Shown: piece after piece, positions 12,601-17,013 of the stretch
Numbering within the stretch: the first letter of the stretch is position 1
How the letters are laid out: each line of letters begins with the position of its first letter
Assembly: GCF_017876115.1 (NCBI RefSeq)
Contig: NZ_JAGINO010000013.1
Coordinates: 1-64,000 of the forward strand
DNA: 64,000 nucleotides
DNA from: Azospirillum picis
Lineage (GTDB): Bacteria; Pseudomonadota; Alphaproteobacteria; Azospirillales; Azospirillaceae
Direction of reading: 5' to 3'
Notes under the pieces: model-generated
What the model was told of the DNA's origin: nothing
What the model saw: only the letters and a program-made list of their open reading frames with translations
The model's database searches: none
Made by a program: the position numbers and the translations under genes

Positions 12601-12694
12601 GCTCGCCTTCGCGACCGGCAAATTCGAGCGCGGGCGGGCGGACATAGAGCGCGAGTTCCTCGATTTCGCCGCCATCCCGCACAAGGCGGCGTGA
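692..12694 (+). CDS. giant DUF4347 repeat protein, secreted adhesin-like
   Basis: A 4000-residue protein. The N-terminus is basic and Ser/Thr-rich, then carries the motif LEPRYMFDGAA (residues about 66-76), seen at the start of giant exported repeat proteins. Two DUF4347 domains follow (about 137-290 and 342-505), each with an AHG or SHG and a YGC motif (H192/C237 and H396/C441), recalling clan CD peptidases. Next come two related repeats of about 150 residues, an Ig-like segment, a Big_5-like segment (TAPTLAGSSPALDATAV), then a long series of cadherin/VCBS-like repeats of about 100-125 residues, many with DTITVTVNDG. The tail is Gly-rich, then has Asp/Arg/Pro repeats, and ends in a short charged helix. 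No Sec signal, no RTX nonapeptides and no sortase signal are visible. It heads the operon with the TolC/HlyD/M50 genes (4 bases to the next), so it is the probable cargo. The start at 692 has a weak ribosome site; ATGs at 764 or 785 are alternatives. Confidence 0.85.
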   Translation: MGLVSSIPASFSVRTTTIRGAATAMRQTRSGMGKRRNTTSTAPASDSSSDRPKRSHSAPASLGWALEPRYMFDGAAAVTAAHTVADAAAHADSGSPAAPAAADPLAAALANFAALPATPGPTEVRAVDPAQNNGRKEVVFVDTATPNYRQIAEGVKAGIEVEVIDASRDGLAQIAQWAETHKGYDAIHVVAHGAEASLRLGSAEVTEGTLATEAGRAEAAIIGSALTENGDLMIYGCGVAKGTDGQRFVTSLAAATGADVAASDSRVGSARLGGSWALDVDAGSIETAGALTDAAMAAYDHVLAPAHDAPDADVLAAAIDGVSTPQELRAADPSLSGGTRDVAFIDTAVADYQSLVDGMRPGTEIRLIDSDQSGFAQIAVWAQTHSGYDSIHILSHGSEGRLFLGTDMINDSGLSSPFLQAEMAAIGTSLNAGGDLLLYGCDIAKGAGGIRFLQDLSAATGADVAASADQTGDRGLGGNWTLEEAVGRIDPSSASLFAEAPAYRDLLATAPLNGVTTFNFTSTVGLAGGNGTSVVTATNVLNSGWDISATFTANTSTTNLLRGSNNAGIGQAPSYSGTFQAGAATVDKVSSVTFTANDGSAFDAKEIYIASTEAAVTATITGYRNGSAVTGAVATVFLPRVLYTSHSFTLANMDGNDAFNNVDKFVISFDTAQSRFYFDNLKIGPANTSASNSAPVLSDTSPVLTAQSQSDTANPSGAVGTLVSQLVNGTGIANYTDADSNAPGMALTATNASGGTWYYTTDGGSTWTAVGSVSTGSALLLKADASTRLYLKSNGTYSGTLNDAVTFRAWDGTAGTVGSRADTSTNGGSTAFSSATDTASLTVNTVNHAPVLDATKSPALTPESKTDQAIPTGAVGTLVSQIIGTTGIANYADSDGNAAGIALTGTDTATAPGGSWYYTTDGGANWYSVGTVSDSSALLLKADAGTRLYFVNNGTYTGTMASALTFRAWDQTSGTAGSRLSAAGNGGNTAFSATSDTASLVINATNTAPTFTSATTTLTVDAGSSNNSYAPLVTVSDTDSGQVESWTVLTGPSHGTLALSSGAATAASGGTSIAAASGLTYTPGTGYAGTDSFTIQVSDGTSTISKTITVTVTPGAPSTPDLVAASDAGSSSTDDRTNATVLKFSGTGAAYGTGATDGSDVIVFISSSSTLTGNGAAALGSNPHTTIGANLSGVWDGSSGTGIDVSGLGNGTYYVYAYTRSLIGGVTGNLSAALAVTIDRTAPTLAGSSPALDATAVATGSSIQATFSEAVQKGTGTLVLYNVTTGSTVETFDVANSGRITGWGTTTLTVAPTSALAGGNVYSLRVDSTAVTDTAGNAYAGISNDTVIKFTTANTAPTFSDPGTATLTVNKNSATAVDLASYLQVSDTDPNQTLTWTVITPPSNSGTLTISGATHASGGTALSPGGTITYKPAPGFSGTETFTIQVSDGISTATRSVTVTVNAPPTATAAVGSTSYTEQGAATAVDTAFTVTDAEGKWTNGSVSVSITAGAHGADTLAIATSNGGGIWYDTGTNELKNNTTVIGTGTAASTTGSTVLTFTLNANATTADVQALARAVTFANASTDPSPGNRTVTFTIADAGGATSSAVATRTVAFALKNDAPTLTATAATTPTFSEGSATGVALFTAATASTVEGGQTFSRLVLTVSGLADGANETLAIDGSDVALTNGNTVTTGGSASVAVSVAGTTATVTITKSGLSAGDLQTLITALAYKNTAGTVTAGNRTVTLTSVQDSGGTGNGGSDTATVSLASTIGVTAPNHAPTVSGLTATSPTFTEKGNAVALFSGASLTSGTGDSGQSIKAVTLTVGTLADGASEILVVDGTSVALTNGNSVTTGTNGYSVGVSITAGVATVTITKTGDYSVTAAAALINGLAYKNTSNNPADGASRTVTLVSVQDNGGTGGSGNDTLTLSGGNAATVTLSAVNDAPILTVPSTMSVIDSNIYVAIGGVSATDADVGGNTVSATLSANAGGNIKLTTMTGITVASGANDSSSMTISGTLADVNAALASLTFKTGLGSNGDETITVTVDDGGHSGSGGNQSSGAKLITVTLTQNDIPVVTVPPAQTFTTAGAHAIAGISVGDSINDGQSAIMSATVSATKGTLQLTTSTGLTFTFGTNDGSSGALTFTGTLDDINAALATLHYTYSGAGSDTDTITVAFSDTYHSGADNKTGSNSIAITLTANSAGTITVPGSRSVTTSGAQAITGISVADGDAGTMVTATIAASKGTLAVTGATSGSGNGNGSVTITGTLAQVNTALATLTYTYTGSSASTDTDTITVDFSDGGNTANLIGGTKSATQKTIAIGITANTAPSFTSAVTTLSATDGVPLTVDGSMAVADADLGSGIAKVTVSAGHGTLTMGSTNLVLVGGAPGSGSLSYAGTLSDIQAALRTLAYTADQYYHGTDTIAVTLDDQQTALVGGNKTATATIAVTVTHTDLAPVVTVPGAKTVDYTEAVSLGAVSVTDADVGSIVMTATVSDISGKLKIDAAGSGVTITGGANDDSSLTFTGTLSQINAALASLTYQATNLGAGGSDTVTITVNDGNTTYAGGAKTHTQTIAVTGGGGYGSPSLLGPSNWTVNTTTQHSVSEAGSAVSLGADGYASTVSVTVSTNHGGKLAIDTTGVTVAGGANDTSSITVTGTKAQVNAALASLKYTSVASAAGSETITVAATYTNALTGLSTTGTKAIAVTLGENDAPTVTAPSSAPSYADTLQHAVGSFQITDPTAGGTVSATVNALHGILTLTASGSATILANDTGTVTVSGSLADVNATLGSLKYATTATASGTDTITVTVNDGGTGYIAGAKTGSNSLTITLTQNDTPVLSVPAGTPSFSDTNSNTVSDGYPAGDSSNHVISIADAGAATYSVTVSNLHGNLSFTQQGAASLTGNGTTQVVIGGSLADVNATLATLRYQTTVAATGVETINVSVSDGDTTAIGGAKTAQGSFQVALVGNDTPVVTSPTESIVVGDNRVRTVSGFSFTDTRSGATVTATVSSAFGLLHLTAATGATVSNNDTGTVTISGSTSAVNATLASFTYQSATSIVADTIQLSVNDGNGTAIGGAKTGLGQVAVVTAPNDAPVMEAPSSPTYYHTAGNPLPAFTFTDSYAGDQYTATITVGSGSVHLAAAGGATIAANDAATVIVSGSFADVTATLAAMTYTTTRTTSGTDTLTVSIDDGNVLGFGGNQVTTRSVTLNLIENDTPTLSSGGSRTFDHHSGNPVPGFAITDGLNDGSVTATVGALHGNLSVSAAGGATVSANGSGAVTITGSRAAVNATLETLAYATSLTASGTDTITLTVRDNSPARIGGEKGASTSVAITLIGNDTPVLSRPADRTFDRQSGNPVPGFAITDGLNDGSVTATVGALHGSLSVSAAGGATVSANGSGAVTITGSRAAVNATLETLAYTTSLTASGTDTITLTVRDDSPGRVGGEKGASESMAITLIGNDTPVLSRPADQSFSTAGGNAIPGFAITDGLNDGSVTATVRSQHGSLSVSAAGGATVSANGSGAVTITGSQAAVNATLASLTYATSLTASGTDTITLSVDDGAASRVGGAKAATVSMTVVLTADDAASLSVGGSVTATTGIPTPVSGIVLADRTGTEMATITLSAGHGILSIGGRSGATITLTGSIADLNALLAGLRYTTTLGTGGTDAIAITLQVGRADGVGGIKTTRGSIAVAGNTPDLVTPPAVVQTAPPPITGVGTVGGVLVLGGGVTGWLPATSGGMNLTGSSVSVGGVDTGAHTSDGMRSISFGGPSGGMPGAASTGANGAGNQVLTVSNMGGASGAVGGTEMTASPAGNQVLTISNIGGSSTLGMGMGPGADGRGGDSGFGGFQALSATDGSGRPQGAGTGNTPRGNREAPDSSRQEKPGNDRDPDGRDPSDRNPGDRDPDGQTPPAAGQGSEPQAAAPAESAQQPAAGDGTGGADGAAPADRGDQSFLPEQGKHDFMQQLAFATGKFERGRADIEREFLDFAAIPHKAA
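10343..11449 (+). repeat. three near-identical 369-bp coding repeats
   Basis: Within the giant gene, three successive units of exactly 369 bp (123 codons) start at 10343, 10712 and 11081, each opening with AACGACACSCC. The middle of each unit (GFAITDGLNDGSVTATV through the SGTDTITL segment) is almost identical at the DNA level, while other repeats in the protein have diverged strongly. This points to recent duplication or ongoing gene conversion and makes the region prone to length change and to assembly collapse. Confidence 0.9.
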
Positions 12695-12698
12695 CGGC

Positions 12699-14741
12699 AT
12701 GACCTCTGATCGCAAGAACACTTACAATAATCGCAGGCTCTTCATGATGACGCCCATTTCCCAAGCGATTGCCATGCCGCCTGCAGATGGTGGAAAGGCG
12801 CGCTCCTTCAAAATTCTGCTCCTGGCCGGGGCCTGTCTGGCACTGGGTGCCTGCGCGGTCACGCCGGAGCCGCTCAGCATGAGCGAGAGGAAGAGCCAGA
12901 TCGTTCAGGACAAGGCATTGATGTTCAGTGCCATCGAGCCGGTCGACAAGCCGATCGGGCTCTACGACGCCATGGCCCGGGCCATCAAGTACAACCTCGA
13001 CCGCCGGGTCGAGCTGTTGAACGAGGTGGTGACCAACAGCCAGCTCGACCTGGCCCATTACGACATGCTGCCCAAGCTGGCGGCCTCGGCCGGCTTCACC
13101 GGCCGCAGCAATGAACTGGCGTCGAGCAGCCTGTCCTACGAGCGCCGCGTCCAGTCGCTGGAACCCTCCATTTCGACGGAAAAGCAGACGGAAACGGCCC
13201 AGCTTCAGCTCAGTTGGAACGTGCTGGATTTCGGCGTCAGCTACATCCGCGCCAAGCAGATGGCCGACCGCAGCCTGATCGCCCAGGAGCAGCGGCGGAA
13301 GGTGGTGCAGAACATCATCCAGGATGTGCGCTACGCCTACTGGCGCGCGGTCATCGCCGAACGCCTGTTGTCGCGGCTGGAGGCCCTGACCAAGCGCACG
13401 GAAGCAGCCCTGGCCGACGCCCGGCGCTCGGAAAGCCGCCAGATCCGGGCACCGCTCGAGGATCTGCAGTATCAGCGGGCCCTGCTGGCCACGCTCGAGC
13501 GCCTGAAGGAGCTGCGGCGCGATCTGGTGGCCTCCAAGGTCCAGCTCGGGGCGCTGATGAACCTGCCGCCGGGCGCCGACTTCAGGCTGGCCATCCCCCA
13601 GGGGGCGCAGGACGCCGCCATTCCCAAGATCCCGGCCGCACCGGAGGAACTGCAGGACGTTGCCCTGCTGAACCGGCCGGAGCTGCTGCAGGCGTCCTAC
13701 CAGTCGCGCATCAGCGCGGCGGAAACCAAGCGCATCTACCTGGAGATGCTGCCCGGCATCAACCTCGGGGTGGGTGGAAACTACGATTCGAACAAGTACG
13801 CCGTCCACAACGCCTGGGCGTCCTACGGGGTCAACGTCACCTGGAACCTGCTGACGCTGGCCTCGACCCCGGCCCGGCTGGATGTGGTGGAGGCGGACCA
13901 GAAGCTTCTGGAGATGAAGCGCGCCGCCCTCAGCATGGCCGTGCTCGCCCAGGTCGACGTGGGCGTGCTGCGCTATGAGCAGGCCATCGACGAATACAAG
14001 ACCGCCCAGGAGCAGGCCGTCGTCGACAGCCGCATCTTCGACCAGCTCCGCGCCGCCGGCAGGGCCGAGCAGGTGGGCGAGCTGGCGGTGATCCAGGCGG
14101 AGGCGGAGGACGTGTTCGCGACCCTGCGCCGGGATGTCGCCTACGCCAGCCTGCAGAACGCCTATGGCGCCATCCTGGTGGCCGTGGGAGCGGACCCGAT
14201 GCCGGACGCGGTCGCCGACCACCGGCTTCCCACCCTGGCCGCCGCCATCGGCTCCACCCAGACCGCCTGGCTCGACGGCTCGGCGCTGCGCAGGGTGTTG
14301 AGCTCGCTGAAGACGCCCCAGCAGCCCCAGTCCGCGGAGGCGGCGCCCGCGGCATCTCCGGTCGCCGCTGCCGCGCCCGCTTCCCCTACCCTCTCCCCTG
14401 CCCTCCCCCGGGCATCCACGGCCTCCGGCCCGTCGCAGCCCGTCGCCGGGACCATGGGTCCCCAGGCTTCCGCGAAGGGCGGATACCAGGTCTCGCTCGG
14501 CACCTATGCCAGCGAGGGGCTGGCGCGCGAAAGCTGGAACAGCATTCCCGGCCGGTCGCGCGCGCTCCTGTCCTCTCCCGACCCGGTCCTGGTGAGCACG
14601 GCCCGGCGCACCGACGGCAAGCCCTTCATGCTGCTGCGGACGGCGGCCTTCCCCACCTCGGTGGCGGCGGAGAGTTTCTGCGACATGGTCCGGCAGACCC
14701 ACAAGGACTGCGCGATAACCGCGCTTACGGACAAGGGCTGA
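12699..14741 (+). CDS. TolC-family outer-membrane lipoprotein with SPOR domain
   Basis: A 680-residue protein. A hydrophobic stretch ends in a lipobox (LALGAC, Cys52 from this start). A start at 12744 or at the later Met (12774) would give a more usual signal peptide, and no start has a strong ribosome site. Residues about 80-480 have the alpha-helical heptad pattern and repeated halves of TolC-type outer-membrane factors (RYAYWRAVIAERLLSR, DLEVWNLL-type segments). A Pro/Ala linker follows, then a C-terminal SPOR-like domain (about 594-675, GYQVSLGTYASEGLARESW), a fold that binds denuded peptidoglycan. It is expected to form the outer-membrane channel for the giant protein. The SPOR fusion is unusual for this family. 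Its stop overlaps the start of the next gene. Confidence 0.85.
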   Translation: MTSDRKNTYNNRRLFMMTPISQAIAMPPADGGKARSFKILLLAGACLALGACAVTPEPLSMSERKSQIVQDKALMFSAIEPVDKPIGLYDAMARAIKYNLDRRVELLNEVVTNSQLDLAHYDMLPKLAASAGFTGRSNELASSSLSYERRVQSLEPSISTEKQTETAQLQLSWNVLDFGVSYIRAKQMADRSLIAQEQRRKVVQNIIQDVRYAYWRAVIAERLLSRLEALTKRTEAALADARRSESRQIRAPLEDLQYQRALLATLERLKELRRDLVASKVQLGALMNLPPGADFRLAIPQGAQDAAIPKIPAAPEELQDVALLNRPELLQASYQSRISAAETKRIYLEMLPGINLGVGGNYDSNKYAVHNAWASYGVNVTWNLLTLASTPARLDVVEADQKLLEMKRAALSMAVLAQVDVGVLRYEQAIDEYKTAQEQAVVDSRIFDQLRAAGRAEQVGELAVIQAEAEDVFATLRRDVAYASLQNAYGAILVAVGADPMPDAVADHRLPTLAAAIGSTQTAWLDGSALRRVLSSLKTPQQPQSAEAAPAASPVAAAAPASPTLSPALPRASTASGPSQPVAGTMGPQASAKGGYQVSLGTYASEGLARESWNSIPGRSRALLSSPDPVLVSTARRTDGKPFMLLRTAAFPTSVAAESFCDMVRQTHKDCAITALTDKG

Positions 14742-15607
14742 TGATGCGCTTCGCGTTTGCTCATGCCATCACATCCGCGGCCAAATCCCTGGTGGCCCGG
14801 CCGGCAGGCCGGCTGGCGCTGGGGGTCGCTCTTTGCGCCCTCTCGTCCCAGGCCTTCGCGGCCGATCCGACGGGGGACGATGCGGTCCGCACCCTGATCA
14901 GGCCACGGACCCAGGCGGTGCTGTCCAGCGAGATCGCCGGCCGGATCCTCCGGCTGCCCCTGCACGAGGGAGACCGCTTCCGCAGCGGCGAGGTGCTGGT
15001 CGAATTCGACTGCAGTTGGGTGACGGCCGCCCAGAGCGCGGCGCAGGCCGGCCTGACCCACGCCCAGGCGCGGCTGTCCGGCCTGGAGGCCCTGGCGTCG
15101 ATGCGGTCGGCCGGAAGCATGGACGTCGCCCTGGCCCGTGCCGAGGTCGAGCGTGCGCGGGCCGAGCTGAAGACCGCCTCCTTGTCGGTCAAGCATTGCG
15201 TCGTGAATGCGCCCTTCAACGGCCGGGTGATCGATCTGCGCGCCCGTGCCTTCGAAAGCGTGCCGGCCAACACCCCGCTGCTGAGCGTCCTCGACGACAG
15301 CGATCTGGAGGCGTCCCTGGTGGTGCCGTCCAGTTGGCTGACCTGGCTGAAGCCGGGCAACGCCTTCACCCTCGAGATCGACGAAACCCATCGCCGCTAC
15401 AGCGGGCGCATCACCCGCCTGGGGGCGTCGGTCGATCCCGTGAGCCAGACGGTGACCGTGTTCGGGTCGCTCAACGACGTCGACCCGTCCGTGGTCGCCG
15501 GGATGAGCGGAACCGCCCGCATCCCGCAGTCCGGAACGGCGGAGGCCCCGGCATCCGGGACGGCGCCTGGATCGCCCCGCGCACCCGGCGGGCCGACGCC
15601 GCGATGA
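14741..15607 (+). CDS. HlyD-family periplasmic adaptor subunit
   Basis: A 288-residue protein with a Sec signal peptide (LALGVALCALSSQAFA, cut near ADP). It has a lipoyl-like half-motif (SSEIAGRILRLPLHEGDRF, GEVLVEFD), a helical hairpin (about 90-150), the second lipoyl half (VNAPFNGRVIDL) and beta-barrel segments. This is the layout of membrane-fusion proteins linking an inner-membrane pump to a TolC channel. It is short and soluble, with no N-terminal transmembrane anchor. The start overlaps the TolC-gene stop (TGATG) and the stop overlaps the next start (ATGA), so the genes are translationally coupled. It is one of three HlyD-type modules in this operon. Confidence 0.85.
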   Translation: MMRFAFAHAITSAAKSLVARPAGRLALGVALCALSSQAFAADPTGDDAVRTLIRPRTQAVLSSEIAGRILRLPLHEGDRFRSGEVLVEFDCSWVTAAQSAAQAGLTHAQARLSGLEALASMRSAGSMDVALARAEVERARAELKTASLSVKHCVVNAPFNGRVIDLRARAFESVPANTPLLSVLDDSDLEASLVVPSSWLTWLKPGNAFTLEIDETHRRYSGRITRLGASVDPVSQTVTVFGSLNDVDPSVVAGMSGTARIPQSGTAEAPASGTAPGSPRAPGGPTPR

Positions 15608-17007
15608 CTGGTCAGCCCGGCGGCCCGCAGCCTTCGGCATCGCCCCGCCAGCCGATGGGCCAGCAGGCGGGACAAGGCGCGGGCATGGAGGTCTTCTCCA
15701 CCTTCATCCGCATGGAAGAGAGCGCCCGCCACGCCGAGACCGTGGAGGAACTGCGGCATATCATGGTCAACGACCTGCGCCGCCTGTTCCACTTCGAACA
15801 GGCGGCGCTGATCATCGGCGACGGCCGCAGCGAGAGCGCGCGCCTCGAAGCGGTATCCGGTGTGGCCCTGGTCGAGGCGGAGGCGCCGTTCGTCGCCTGG
15901 ATGAACCGGGCGGCCCGCCACCTGATGGCCCGCGAGGACGCCGGCGAGACCCATCCGGTGTCGTCCGACATGCTGCCCGCGCGCGAGCAGGCCGAATGGG
16001 CGGAGTGGCTGCACCCGCAGACGCTGTGGTGTCCGCTGAAGACCAAGGACGGCATGGTGCTGGGAGCCCTGCTCCTGACGCGCAACCATCCCTGGCCCCA
16101 GGCGGAGACGGTGATGCTGGACCGCATCGCCGATTGCTACGCCTATGCCTGGCGGGCGCTGGCCGGGCCGCGGCGGCGATGGCGGCGGCCAACGGCACGC
16201 CGCTGGCTGCTGCTGGCGGTCCTGGCGGTTCTGGTGGCGGCCCTGGCCGCCCCCATCCGCCAGTCGGCGCTGGCCCCGGCGGAAATCGTCGCCATCGCGC
16301 CGCTGGCGGTCAGCGCGCCGCTCGACGGCGTCATCGCCCGCTTCAAGGTCAGGCCCAACCAGCCGGTCATCGCCGGACAGGTTCTGTTCGAGTTCGACGA
16401 CACCAACCTGCGCAACCAGGTGGCGGTTTCCGAACGGGCCCTGGCGGTCGCCCAGGCCGAGCTGCGGCAGGTCACCCAGGGCGCCATGATCGACCGCAAG
16501 CAGGCCGGGCAGGTGGCGCTGTCGGAGAATCAGGTGCGCCTGCGCCAGACCGAGCTGGACTATGCGCGGGCCCTGGCCGCCCGGATCGCCGTCACCGCCG
16601 AACGGGACGGGGTGGCGGTGTTCACCGACGAGAACGAATGGATCGGCCGTCCGGTGGTCACCGGCCAGCGGATCCTGCAGATCGCCGACCCGTCCCACAC
16701 CGAGCTGAGCGTCGCCGTTCCGGTCCGCGACGCCATCGTGCTGACGCCCGGCGCCGCCATCGACCTGTTCCTCGACGTCGAGCCGCTGGTCCGCCGCAGC
16801 GCCACCCTGGCCTCCGCCAGCTACGAGGCGGAGATGACGCCGGCCGGCGTCCTGTCCTACCGCGTCCGCGCCGACTTCCCGTCCGATCAGCCGGCGCCGC
16901 GCATCGGGCTGCAGGGAACGGCGAAGATCTATGGGGAGCGGGTGCCGCTGGCGCTCTACCTGTTCCGCCGCCCGCTGTCCACGCTCCGCCAGACCATCGG
17001 TTTCTAG
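15604..17007 (+). CDS. GAF domain-TM-HlyD adaptor protein
   Basis: A 467-residue protein. The start at 15604 is fixed by the ATGA overlap with the previous stop; the frame is open far upstream but that part is a shadow. Residues about 30-185 form a GAF-like domain (FEQAALIIGDGRSESARLE, then WCPLKTKDGMVLGALLL). A single membrane span lies at about 200-220 (WLLLAVLAVLVAALAAPI). The remainder is a HlyD-type adaptor (VSAPLDGVIARFKVRPNQPV, helical hairpin, RIAVTAERDGVAVF). The topology therefore puts the GAF domain in the cytoplasm and the adaptor in the periplasm. GAF domains bind small ligands or proteins, so this subunit could sense the cytoplasm or cargo. The domain calls are secure; the sensing role is inferred. 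Confidence 0.85.
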   Translation: MTGQPGGPQPSASPRQPMGQQAGQGAGMEVFSTFIRMEESARHAETVEELRHIMVNDLRRLFHFEQAALIIGDGRSESARLEAVSGVALVEAEAPFVAWMNRAARHLMAREDAGETHPVSSDMLPAREQAEWAEWLHPQTLWCPLKTKDGMVLGALLLTRNHPWPQAETVMLDRIADCYAYAWRALAGPRRRWRRPTARRWLLLAVLAVLVAALAAPIRQSALAPAEIVAIAPLAVSAPLDGVIARFKVRPNQPVIAGQVLFEFDDTNLRNQVAVSERALAVAQAELRQVTQGAMIDRKQAGQVALSENQVRLRQTELDYARALAARIAVTAERDGVAVFTDENEWIGRPVVTGQRILQIADPSHTELSVAVPVRDAIVLTPGAAIDLFLDVEPLVRRSATLASASYEAEMTPAGVLSYRVRADFPSDQPAPRIGLQGTAKIYGERVPLALYLFRRPLSTLRQTIGF

Positions 17008-17013
17008 GGCACC

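Noticed and set aside
14833..15603. Upstream extension of the GAF-HlyD gene by 257 codons
   Set aside because: It overlaps the HlyD adaptor gene in another frame. The ATGA junction at 15604 and the start of the GAF protein's sensible sequence fix the start there.
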